This document shows, piece after piece, positions 47,068 through 57,745 of a stretch of DNA of 64,000 bases; position 1 is the stretch's first letter; the number at the start of each line of letters is the position of its first letter. The translations under genes were made by a program, and so were the position numbers. The notes under the pieces were generated by a model. The model saw only the letters and a list, made by a program, of their open reading frames with translations, was not told the DNA's origin and ran no database searches. This stretch comes from Saccoglossus kowalevskii. Its lineage: Eukaryota > Hemichordata > Enteropneusta > Harrimaniidae. The stretch is taken from assembly GCF_000003605.2 (NCBI RefSeq), contig NW_003149768.1:480148-544147 (forward strand), written 5' to 3'.

Positions 47068-47401
47068 TCAACAAATTGTACAGCGTTCAGCAATGCGATC
47101 AATAATGCGATCAGTGCGTGGCTCGTCCGGTTTTGGCCGAATATCACCAAGTACCTTCAGTAACTCTGAGTACGCCGTTACTGAACCATCTGAGGTTGAC
47201 TCTAGTTTCACCAGTAAGCCATATGGAATGACTGCTGGTTTTTCAGTCGTGAACCACTCTAATTCGTCATTACTGAAATGCTCATCGATAACAGAATCTT
47301 TGCCGAGTGTCTGTGGGCCAACTGCATACGAATCAGGTCTGATCCATACTTGAAAACAGACTTTGGCGTTGTAACTGATTCCTGTACGCTTATCTGTCCA
47401 T
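47068..47401 (-). CDS. Neuralized-like-4-type membrane protein, exon 5 (C-terminus)
   Basis: The last coding exon, about 111 codons, starting after a strong acceptor (TTTTCTCCTTCACTAG). It contains the conserved block AKVCFQVWIRPDSYAVGPQT, then IDEHFSNDELEWFTTEK and IPYGLLVKLE, and ends after a charged tail (DRIIDRIAERCTIC). This matches my memory of the C-terminal module of Neuralized-like 4 proteins and of many uncharacterised invertebrate relatives. Its molecular function is not established as far as I know. Entry phase is 2, which fits exon 4 once the two insertions there are allowed for. Confidence 0.65.
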
Positions 47402-48300
47402 CTAGTGAAGGAGAAAATGACAAATATGAATGATTCATTCAATATACCTGATTATATCAAAATCCGATATTTAAGATAGGAACACTTTCTAACAAACCTA
47501 CCGAACCAAACATTTTAAAAAGCATTTTTCTGCTGAGATTCATCATTTCTGGGATTTTCAGCGCCCAATTTGCATTATTTTATCACCGTCTTATACGATT
47601 TATGTTTAAATCGGTAACAAGAATTTGATAATAACAAAAATAAATAAACAGTAAAGACCATAAAGCTGCATATTACTTTATAAACGTATTTATAAATAAA
47701 GACTTATAAAAAGGGTTGTTATAGTAGCATTTTTAATAACTTGTAGGAAACGCCTAAATCACAGATAATCCTTTTAATCCCTTCACTCCCTAGTGCTACC
47801 CTACTATATTCCTACATGTCAAAGCCAAATATAATCGAATATTTCTGCATTCAAATGTGCACGCATGCGCGTATGCAAAATAGGTTTATTTAAAGTCGTC
47901 ATCATTTTTTAGGTATTCTAGTGCTTACACACATATATTTAATCTAGTATACGTTTTCTCTGGAGTTTGAAAGTGTTATTGTTATTCACGATTAAAATAT
48001 CCTCGTTTAACAAACTAATTCGTAGAATTCTTATCATTATTAAATACGTTACTGTATAGCAGTTATTAATTTTAAAATCCGCATGACCGAAATAACGACA
48101 GTAATAATTGCATTTAATTAAGAATATGATTTAATATTTGTGCTTGTCCTCGCAAACTAATGTCCTTATTTATATCAGATTTAATACCTCAACCACTTTT
48201 AAAAATACTGTCCTAGGGGACACATGTTTACCAAATAATACAAATGATAGAACACGCATTTGTTATGGCTGTAACAGAACTGGACATATATGATGAATTG

Positions 48301-48323
48301 TTTTTTTTTTTTTTTTTTTTTTT
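48301..48323. repeat. Poly-T run of 23
   Basis: Homopolymer of 23 T, in the intron between exons 5 and 4 of the Neuralized-like gene. On that gene's strand it is poly-A. Prone to sequencing error. Confidence 0.95.
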
Positions 48324-48429
48324 GCAATTATAAACACAGCATATTTCGGCCGCAAACTTGGTGTATCTCGCTAAATTATAAAGTACTAATATACTATTAT
48401 CAATGATGTGCATATACGTGTGTACTTAC

Positions 48430-48579
48430 TTGACCGAGGAGGCATATGCACCATGACCAGCGTATTTTATACTTGGAAGATACGAATATCTGCTTAAGTA
48501 TCGAAACCTTCTGGTTTTCTTTCGTCGTTGAAATGACCTTTACGTTCACCCAATCGTATACCACCAAGAGCAACATCAC
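48430..48579 (-). CDS. Neuralized-like-4-type membrane protein, exon 4 (two frame breaks)
   Basis: Bounded by the acceptor TTTTCCCATCGGTAAG (minus strand) and the donor CAA|GTAAGT. It starts in phase 1, reads GDVALGGIRLGERKG and HFNDERKPEGFDT, and then meets TAA. One base later KQIFVS is open, and one more base later PSIKYAGHGAYASSVK is open to the donor. The exon therefore has two extra T residues, near 48494 and 48474. The 150-base length breaks the frame, whereas 148 would carry phase 1 to phase 2, exactly what exon 5 needs. Either the gene is recently dead or the assembly has two small errors. Confidence 0.6.
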
Positions 48580-49298
48580 CTTACCGATGGGAAAACAAAT
48601 TGTTAGAGTCTTTCATCTGACATGTTACGTCTATACCACTAACTATGAATAAATATGATGTCGAGTCATATTTTACTTATTGCAAACATTTAGTTAGCTG
48701 AGTTTGCTTACCCAATGGCTTAAGTGCAAAATAGGGGGGTAGTTTTGCGATTATTATTTATCTATTTAATAATGTAATACTGTAACTTTATTATTTAAAT
48801 AATGTAACTATTAAATTCATTAGTGACACACTTTGGTAAAGTATGAGTAAAAACTTACGTTGGTTTTATGAATTCCAAGTCTGAATACATTCTCTGTGAA
48901 ACCGAGTATTGTTTAATTGTGTTTACATTTTGATAAATTACTAGAAAATTTGTGGTGTCAAATTTCTGAGGGAAGTTGTCATGGATATGGAAATCATGTA
49001 CCCAGCCGGATCGTGTACTCAGTTGATCTATGTTTTAATTTAGTCTTCTACATTCCTGTCAGTGGAGCAGAGTTTTCGTATGCAGGATAGCAGATTATTA
49101 TATACCTCGCATTGCCTGGCCTCGTAACGCTATGGGAAGTGCGACCTCACATAAGGGTAATAATTTTCCGTACCACGCCTGACCCAGCGCGCTTGGCTCT
49201 CATCATACTATACAAAACGCGTCATTCTAAATTACGTCGTGTGTTTGAGGTCACGCTGTTGTAAAATTATATATGGTATATATTTAAAACCTCTTGGA

Positions 49299-49376
49299 CT
49301 GGATGCGGCTTTTGCTGCCCTAGTAGGCCGCAAGCTCGGGCGCTTCTGACGCACGACGTCTGGCAACAAAAGCCGT
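49299..49376. repeat. Hairpin with 19-base arms
   Basis: GGATGCGGCTTTTGCTGCC and GGCAACAAAAGCCGTATCC pair with two mismatches across a GC-rich loop of about 38 bases. It lies in intron 3 of the Neuralized-like gene, just outside the DIRS-like element. Possibly a small fold-back element or a structured RNA; nothing decides. Confidence 0.5.
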
Positions 49377-49534
49377 ATCCAATTCATAAAGATTATTATA
49401 TTATAATATTATATACTGAGACATTCTGAAAATGGTTTCTTTGTCAAAATGAATGTAATAAACATTTACCATGACCTTTGTTACTAGACCAGTTTATTAG
49501 GGTTGTACAAACCAGTTTGTTTACCTAATCATAC

Positions 49535-52500
49535 CTACCAGAAAATCCGTGGAAATAATACAATTCATTTATTACTCGTTAGGCTTAATTACAGATCACA
49601 ATCCCAAACGGAACTAGTTGAGAATATACCCGGGTCCAAAAGAAACACTGTAGTGTAGCATTCTCTAAAAAAAAGCCTCGCCTAAGGGGTCACCCACAGG
49701 GCGATCACGCACCAGAGTTTCAATTCCCACAAATGTTCCGATGTGCCACAACGGCCGCTCGGAAGCATGTGGGGAGGTGGGCGCGTTTTCCCCGGATTTT
49801 CTGGTATTTATGATTAGGAAAACAAACGGGTTTGTACAACTCTTATAGTTTACTACATCACCCACCAGAAAATCTGTAGAAATAATAAATTTAATTTATT
49901 ACTCATTAGGCAGAGTAGCACGCTCACCGGAGGTGGGGAGGCTCTGGCGGCTGAAATGTACATTTTTCGACACAAAAAGCAGAAAAGGTCAACAAAATGA
50001 GAGAAATCTAAAACTACTCACTAACAAGGAGTCTTATTCTGGGAAACAACCACTCAGGTGACTCTCCAGGGACCGGGTGCCCGAGAGTAGACCCCCAAAT
50101 CTAGGGAAGCTTATTAAAGCTGGCCGTGTGAATAATAATAGGGCCCCAACAATTTTAATGCATAAAACAGAATATTTTTGAGGTTCGATAGTACAGACCG
50201 AAGCCAGTAGCACCAAGCAAAAGGAGACTGGTTTCGGCTGAAGACACCACTATGCTAACGCTTCTGCACATGTCGGCTTGGTCAACATAAACTGTCTGAC
50301 CTGTCACCACTGGTCGCAACCTGTAGAGATCCTCCTCCAGCGTTTGGAGGTCTCCCAGGTAATAGTTAATAAAGACATTCTGAGATCTTCAGAACCCTGG
50401 TCGGAGCATGTGCTCGAACAAGGGACCAGACATCAAAGCCAAAGAGTTGGCTACTCCGCGTACTTTGTGTGCCCAAACGATGACGTTCCAAACAGGTCGT
50501 TGAAGAAGCCATAAAATTATACGCTTCCACGACCATATCGGCGATCCCCTATGACATGGTGATATTCGAGGCAGGGAGGCTTTGCTTGCCCCGCCCATAA
50601 CAGAAAAACAAGCATTTCTCACTGCCCAAGACACATTGGTGTGATCGAAGTACCAGCTCAATGCTCAGACAGGACATAAAATCCATTCCTGACGGTCTTT
50701 CAAGCCCATTAAGTTAGTGAGACGTTGGATGACAATCGGTTGAGATTGATTCTTGGCAAGAAAGCCCATCCAAGTCTTCAAATAAATAGTGAGTTCGTGA
50801 AGGAGGAACATCCGTCACTAAAGTATAGTGCCCCTATATCTGAGCGCCATCTATCTAATGCCAGAGAGTGCCTTGGTAAACTGTTTTCATAATGACATAC
50901 TTCATGTCTGCCGATTCATAGGCTCGAAGGGGGTGTTGTAATGCTGTTAGTTTCAGCCAAGCAGACCAAACAAACCGACAAATATCGACAAATATCCAAG
51001 AATTTTGATAGATTTCCTTGATCAAAAAATACAAAGTAATCAGCTACCTCGCTAATAGTGGGACAGAGATAATCATTCCCCTTTCCTTTACACAAATCGA
51101 TGTAGAATCTCCAACTGGGCTCATACAAACGATAACGTCTAGTGCCATACAACTGTGCCGAAAGTGTGGAACTTGGATAACTCTATGAGCTATGAGCTTA
51201 CATGAATTTGTTAACAGCCTCCAAGCATGAAGATGGAACAATGCCTGGCTGAACGAGAGAGTGCTTTCCAGTTGGGACAACAGATCCAGAAGATCCAGCA
51301 ACTCCCCTGGGGACTTGACTAGAAGGTCCATCAACATAGAACCAGACCTTCCTGGCCAATTGGGCGCCACCATTAACAGAAGGCAGGTGGCTCAAGTCGC
51401 AGTTTCTCCAACACTTAGTGCCTAGTTGGATGGTGGAAATGCGTAAGCGTCCATGGTATTCCAGAGATCTAAAGGGCGTCCGTGGCAAATGTGTTTGTCT
51501 CTGGGAGCCGTGGCACGCACGTCATAAGCTTGGCATTCCAGTGATTGGCGAGCAGATCTATCCGGGGGCCGTCCCAGAGACGAATAAAAGTGATCTGCCA
51601 CTAACTAGGGGATCTGCATCACTGTTGCGTATCCTCGGAAGGTGGTAAGCCATAGCTCCACTCAGTTCCAGTAACGAAAAGTGAATCTCCTCAGCTGGCT
51701 TCAACAACATGGGAAAACGTGTCCCCCCTCTAGCTGTACAACACTACAGAGGTGTTGTCTGTCTGACGCAGAACTCTGTGGTGGTTTGCGACCTTCTGAA
51801 AAATATTTCAGAGACAGTAGGATGATCTGCAACTCCAACCAAGAGACCACACCATTTTGAATAGATGGTCCATCAGATAGAGCGACGCATATGTAATTAG
51901 AGTCAGCGAGGGAGTCATCAGATCTAGGCTCACTCCCCTCTCCGAGTTCCAGGTGTCCTTCCACTAAGGGAGGGCCACCAAGACTTTCTCTGACAAGTGA
52001 ATCCTAAAGTGACTGAAGCCAATAAGGCACATCAGTTCGCGCATAGAAGCCGATCTCATCGACCGGAGTTGGCTATCGAGCTACACAAAGCAGTCACACC
52101 ACGCCTTAGAGGGGTGCACAAGCTCTTGTTTCCTTTCGACCTGCATACCCAGAAAAACTACGTTGTGGGATGGTATGGGTTTGACTTTATAATATTATAT
52201 TTAAAAGAAAAACCCAACTCGTGGAGGAGCGGTTGCACTAATCATACATGCTCCACTAACACCTCTCTGTCTTGGCTGTGCCTTAACCAATCGCCAAGGT
52301 ATGAGTTCAGATAAACCAACGACCGGTGGAGCAGCTGGGTCACCTGTCTAAACACACCCTGGTGAATATGTACAGTGTCGTGCACAAAACAAAATGGAGG
52401 GCGGTATACTCGAAAACTTGATACCAACTGCAAGAGTGATGAATGGGGGATGTTGAAATGCATCGTTCAACTCCCGCGACTCTTGTCAATTGCCCGAGTG

Positions 52501-55364
52501 CACTAACAGAGACATGGAAATGGGCATTCCCATCCAGAAGCGATTGAGCTCCACAAACCTGTTCAACCATCTGAGGATTAGGACAGGACGCCACCCCTAA
52601 CTCTTGGAAACGAGGAGGATGTGGGAATAAAACCCTTTAAATGCGGTTCTCCACAAGGCATACCGCCCAACTCTTCAGAAGACTGGCAACTTCCTGCCAG
52701 GTTGTCTCTGCCTTGACCTCGTCGCTCGGACGAAGCATCAGAGCAGGAGGAGACCGGAGAGGGCTTTGATACCCCCAAGACTCTACTGCGAGCGTCCAGG
52801 GGTCAGAAACTCTTCTGTGCCAAGCTGGTGTGTGCTGCTGAGGTGTGATAGGATGGGGAGGAGCAGACAGGAATTTGGATCTGAAGCTTACTGAACTCCA
52901 GACTTCAATGTAGAAGGTCGAAGACAGTGGGGCTGAGCTTGAGGACTCTGGAGGTGGAACCTGGAGTCGCACCACCATCCATGCCCTGGCAGCCAGTGAA
53001 GCCTTTAACGAGACTTGTGGCTCCCTGGCCCTCCGAAATGCCAGAACGTCCTACTACCAGGGCCACATTCTTGGACTTCTACTGACACTTCTTGCTCCCG
53101 GTCTTCTTCTGCCTCTTAGAAAGAGACCATGAGCGCTTTAGATCCTCACTGGCTGGTCAAAAAGCATAGGACTTATTGTCTGAGCTGTTCTGCGGTTTTG
53201 GTTTGAACTGTTGGCCGAAAAAGGGCAAACAGCTCTAGCCAACAAGAATAATTGCTTCAAATGAATACAAGCAACCACCAATAACGACCACCGCGTCAGC
53301 TAGCCAGCCACCAATGAGTCAGTCATGCACCCAAGGCCCTCTTCCCAAGTGATAAAACTCATCTCCCGCTAGAGTAGGGTAGGTGCACTGACTCAGTATT
53401 GCCTCTTGCTCAACCGAAACCGCTCCTTGCCAAGAGGGCAGTATGGACTTGCAGTATGTCACATATAGCGACTCTCTGTGCAAAACTGTTCCAACTGCCT
53501 CAAGATCAGCTGGTCAGAACTTAAAAGGATGAGCTGATGCTCTGACTAAGGAGGGCCACTCTACGAAGTTTATGGATTTAAGTTCTGCCGGCAGCGCCTG
53601 ATGCACTTACAGGCTCTGGTGCCGGTCAAATGACCATGCAACATGGCTTTCCCAATCCGCGTAACCTGCCTTAACAAAGGAATGATTATCGAGATTGGGA
53701 GGCATGGGACAAGCCCGACCCAATCCAGAATCAGTCTTCCAATCCTTGTCTCCTGAAGGGCACCAGTCACCCCTCCATCGCCCTCTGAGCCCCCTCCACA
53801 ATCTGGTCACACAAGGTCCCCAAGGTAGTTGGCCAACAAGCATGGACTCCATGGCAGCAGTGGGAGGGGGAGCGCCGATGAAAACAAAAAAGTCCAAAGG
53901 CCCCCACGAAAACAAAATATCATGCCAAACACTGCCTAGTTCGCAAGCTCGCACTCGCCCCTCCCCCTTGCTGAGGAAGTGGTAACTGCACCCTCATGGG
54001 GGATGCATACCTCTCGGCACTGGAGTACCAACACTGGAGACACCCCCTCGCAGAGTAACAAGTAGGGGCACGCGAGGCTTGGTCAGTTTGAAGGGGGTAT
54101 GGGGAATTCGAAAGAGGACACATAAGGCGATCCGTTCCAGGGAGAGGACCTCCTTTTATAAAAGAAGTGGACGCTCCCTTTCCCACTGATGTGAGTTGTC
54201 CCGCGATCCTCTAAAGGAGAGATCACTGGGGGGATGGGACACATTAGACCATGAGAGGAGGAATAGGCAATTCTCAACCTGTGGCATCCCCCAGTTTCTC
54301 CTGCGTCCTACCCTACAACTGCAGAAGGGAGTTGACTTTTAAGGCCAGATTAAACATCCATGCCTTCCAAGCCATCTCTTCAACATGGAAGAGCTGGTCA
54401 CCTTGAATAGTACCGGTGATGGAAGGCAACAGGGCCTGTCCCAATGAAGTCTCAGTGGATTGAACCAGTTCAGTCCCTAAGGGGAGTACCGATTCCGCCT
54501 TGGTACTCGGTGTCGATTTCAGCGCCCCAGTGGGAATATGCTGTTCACCGACAACGCCGATCCCCCAGCAAAAGTGCTAGAACGGTGTTTGCCCGCCTCG
54601 GTAACATTGAACGGGGAAACTAACTCCACATTGAGAGAAAGTCTCATCACCGGTGTTATCAACCCCATCAACTCAAAGATAAACGGTTTTGAAGGTCTTG
54701 TCTCAATCATCGATTCCGCGACCGAAAATGCCACAGAACGCAAATTCCGTCAAGGCAATATCCCGAGTCCCGTTTGCGACCATAACAAAATGACAACACA
54801 TATGTTTGGGTCCCAAACTGGCAGCACTAAATGGCAAGATGAACGTATCTAATGTGTCGAATTAAGTCGGCACGATCTTAGTCTTTTTAAGGATTAAAGC
54901 ATGATGCAATCGAAGATTGTGAAAAAACGAGAAAATTCACCGCGCCAAAAATAGGAATTAAGGCTAAACTGAGCTGTCGATTCAACAAAAAACAGGTAAA
55001 AAAAATTGGGCCCCTAATAAGGAAAGCCTTTACCGTAATGACGTTGATTGTCAATCACCACTAGATTTCTAGATAGGCTCAGTCAGAAAACTGCAATCTG
55101 TATCTTTTTTGTCCGATAAATACAGCAGGTGACAAACTACACAACCGTTAGCCAGCGGAACAAAAAAAAGAACTGGCAGGCCTCTGGTGCGTGATTGCCC
55201 AGTGGATGACCCCTTAGGCCAGGCCTTTTTTTATGGAATGCTACCCCAGAGTGTTACTTTTGAACCCTGGTGTATTCTCTAGTAGTTCCGTTTGGGGCTG
55301 TAATCTGTAATTAAGCCTAACGAGTAATAAATGAAATTTATTATTTCCACGGATTTTCTGGTAG
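49535..55364 (-). mobile_element. DIRS-like tyrosine-recombinase retrotransposon (degenerate)
   Basis: Inverted terminal repeats of roughly 200 bp: 49535-49730 matches the reverse complement of about 55190-55364, sharing CTACCAGAAAATCCGTGG, TTATTACTCGTTAGGCTTAA and CTAAGGGGTCA. Inverted ends, instead of direct LTRs, mark DIRS-type elements. Minus-strand remnants in order: gag-like basic ORFs at 54-53 kb; reverse transcriptase near 52600-52240 (YTALHFVLCTTLYIFTRV, then LNSYLGDWLRHSQDRE); an RNase H-like segment at 51965-51700 (LELQIILLSLKYF, SASDRQHLCSVVQLEGG); and a recombinase-like segment at 50660-50390 (VWAHKVRGVANSLALMSG). Frames are broken throughout, and the RT metal-binding YLDD reads YLGD. 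It sits inside intron 3 of the Neuralized-like gene, transcribed in the same direction. Confidence 0.8.
49845..49915. repeat. Extra partial copy of the DIRS terminal repeat
   Basis: About 70 bases (TTTACTACATCACCCACCAG, AATAATAAATTTAATTTATT, ACTCATTAGGC) repeat the outer terminal repeat just inside the left end. In addition, 49801-49840 is the reverse complement of 49501-49540. The left end is therefore a nested structure and not a simple inverted repeat. Confidence 0.7.
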
Positions 55365-55554
55365 GTGATGTAGTAAACTGTGGTTACAATGTAGAACAGT
55401 ACCTACGATATTCTCTTTATAATTAAGTCAGATATATCAGTGGATATATATATAAGGCATATAAAAGGTTCAAACATTGACACGACAATGCTGCTCTGCG
55501 ATTTTATTGTCTCCTCTGTGTTAAAGATCATGTACGTACAAGCAAAATACTAAC

Positions 55555-55673
55555 CGGCTGCAAGAAGGCATCCATTGTTGAGAATATCTTCTACTTTATT
55601 GAGCAAGGTTCCATGAAAAGCTACGTGATACACTCTATCAACATTCAAACCATCTAATTTATGTCTCGGAACT
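55555..55673 (-). CDS. Neuralized-like-4-type membrane protein, exon 3
   Basis: 119 bases between the acceptor TCTTTACATTTCAG and the donor GCCG|GTTAGT. It enters in phase 2 and leaves in phase 1, matching exons 2 and 4. Encodes EVPRHKLDG, VDRVYHVAFHGTLLNKV and DILNNGCLLAAG. The HVAFHGT core followed by a helix and an L-L-x-x-G turn is the most conserved part of this module. An H-G-T there recalls the ADP-ribosyltransferase (PARP-like) fold, but I would not assign enzyme activity on that alone. Confidence 0.7.
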
Positions 55674-56148
55674 CTGAAATGTAAAGACAAGTGTCATTGG
55701 TGATATAGTACTGTAGTTCGCATCTTAACATCACCTTAATTTCAAGGATTGTTTCCATAAAAGATTTAATTTAGCGGTCATTAGCATGTGTTTATCATTA
55801 CCATTAATGGAAAATTACCTTTGTGTACGAAATATTTTACAAGTCTAATGATTTTAACCGTGTACGTCATGATGGGATGCGAACGCATAATGGTAAAACG
55901 CAAAGATGTGATGGCATCTTGTTTACCACGTCGATTTTAAAATAAATTTAGATGCATAACAGCATAATGCTATCACAAATTTCTACTGATTATAACTCAA
56001 TTAACTCAGTCGTTTACTCATAATAGCTGGTACCCGAAGTGTCGCTCGTAATACTGCTCTACTGACAGATTATGTGATAATGTCTTTATATTTACACATA
56101 ATAACTATGTATCATGTCCTATTGATATATCATGTCAGTATAACTTAC

Positions 56149-56293
56149 TCTAATGAAATTCGTACCCATCCAATAGGAAGAGTATATGTTTTTTCAGGAA
56201 ATCCACGTTTGTAAGTATCACTATCCCCACGCCGGTCATGACAAATTTCGCAGTAACACATATTGTACTTGTCATCGGACCTGAAGGCGGATT
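56149..56293 (-). CDS. Neuralized-like-4-type membrane protein, exon 2
   Basis: 145 bases between the acceptor CTTATGTTTTAG and the donor TTAGA|GTAAGTT, phase 1 to phase 2. Encodes SAFRSDDKYNMCYCEICHD, RRGDSDTYKRGFPEK and TYTLPIGWVRISLE. The CYCEICH cluster (CxCxxCH) is a likely metal-binding site. The R-G-x-P followed by Y-x-LPIGW is the signature that first identified the module. Confidence 0.72.
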
Positions 56294-56397
56294 CTAAAAC
56301 ATAAGTTTATTCGTGAGAGGTGACGGTAAATAATGTCAAACGTTTAGTTAAACACGTTCAATATTTATCAAACGTTAGCACAAATAATTATACTTAC

Positions 56398-56593
56398 CGG
56401 GAAGTTCTAATGACTTGACGAAATGAGCACACAGCGTGCGATAGACACATGGTCTTTTTATATCAGGCAGTGTATCTGTGTCAATAGTAAGTAACAAATG
56501 ATTATATTCATATAAATAAACCATGCCATAAAAGAATAGCAGAATAGTGTAAAATATCACACAAGGAAGCGAATATCCAAGTGTACCGTTCAT
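56398..56593 (-). CDS. Neuralized-like-4-type membrane protein, exon 1 with membrane anchor
   Basis: From ATG 56593 it encodes 65 codons and one extra base, ending CCCG|GTAAGT (phase 1). The N-terminus MNGTLGYS leads straight into a hydrophobic segment, LPCVIFYTILLFFYGMVYLY. A linker follows, then RPCVYRTLCAHFVKSLELP, which belongs to the conserved module. The predicted protein is a single-pass membrane protein of about 313 residues if the frame breaks in exon 4 are set aside. Upstream (minus strand) a TTTATAAC at about 56664 could be a promoter element. The frame remains open nine codons upstream, so a further 5' exon, for example 57583-57639, cannot be excluded. Confidence 0.6.
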
Positions 56594-57582
56594 AACCTCA
56601 TTATACCATTCTTTCAACACACCATAAATCGGTGTTCAGAATATATTTACATGTGTCGCGAGTTATAAAAATCAAACAGTGCTAAACTACTAAAATAGTT
56701 TAATTTATTTTCAAAGGTAAAACATATTCCAGTTCGCATAGATCTGAACACACTCCATGAAGCTTACGTGTAGTTGTGCAAGGCTCATGTAAAATCAGCT
56801 ACAGATTCTAGTATATTTTAACGAGAACTGAATTTAATAAATAATGTGGTATAAACGAACCTAAACAGTAAAACAGAGTCATGCTTGCATTGTTTCATTT
56901 CCATTTGTATAATATTAATCACTGAATCCGAACGTCGCTTTTTAGGGAATTCATACAAAATAATTTTAACGTTTTAGACAGTAATAATCTTACTATTACT
57001 TGTTTTAGTGTTAAAATACATATTTTATCAGAGATCATAATCACCTATCATAATCGCTATGAATTACACTGTTTATAGCTGCATTATCAATGCTAATAGT
57101 CCGCTAATACCACTATTAACATCCCAGAAAACCGGGTAAACGCAAAATGTCAGTAACGTTCATTTTCCGTAGCTCATGCGACAGCAGACAAGATAAAGAC
57201 GAAACTTCTAATTAATTACCAGTACCTTTAGAATGTATCTTAATTGCAAAAACATCTTTATGTGTATCGCATAATCTGGAAATCAAATTGAACCTTTTCT
57301 TGTAAAGTTGAACTTCTAACATCTATTTGACAGCTCACTGTATTGAGTAAGCATATGCTATGTTTTTGCCTTTTATTTGCCTTGAATTATGACTGAAAAA
57401 AGTTGAATGAAATTACAAACTATGTAGTGTGTTCAACAACTTATGTATGAACAATAACTTTAATAAATATGATTTTACTCTGTAAAATTACTGTATTTTC
57501 TGCATAAACATTTCACAATGTATTCGTCACATGTACAGTCACACTGTGATGTCATTCTTGATACAATCATAGTTCTACTTAC

Positions 57583-57639
57583 ATACTCTGCGTCGCCTTA
57601 GAGTTGGATACTTCGGGGAATCACTGCGTTCAACGGGGT
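57583..57639 (-). CDS. Possible small upstream exon
   Basis: 57 bases between the acceptor ATTCATTGTTATAG and a GTAAGT donor (minus strand), reading VERSDSPKYPTLRRR. With the GTAAGT donor the join to the 56.6-kb exon creates a stop. With the alternative GTATGT donor five bases earlier, a join to GTTATGAACGG would be in frame. Weak; it may belong to another transcript. Confidence 0.25.
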
Positions 57640-57745
57640 CTATAACAATGAATATAAAGAAAAAATGATCAAAGCAAGTTCATGTGTAAGTAGTGATTAT
57701 GTATCCATAAGTAAATAAAACATAAACATATATCTAAAGTCGAAT

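Noticed and set aside
47018-47353. 111-codon plus-strand ORF
   Set aside because: It is the shadow of exon 5 of the Neuralized-like gene on the minus strand, which has the conserved motifs and splice signal.
48446-48652. 68-codon plus-strand ORF
   Set aside because: It overlaps exon 4 of the minus-strand gene. The minus-strand reading has conserved motifs and both splice signals.
49665-54852. About thirty medium ORFs on both strands
   Set aside because: They are fragments or shadows of the degenerate DIRS-like element. None is an intact protein.
54538-54852. 104-codon plus-strand ORF considered as a separate gene inside the DIRS-like element
   Set aside because: It lies in the element's leader/gag region with no domain I recognise. 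An opposite-strand ORF in the same place is equally plausible.
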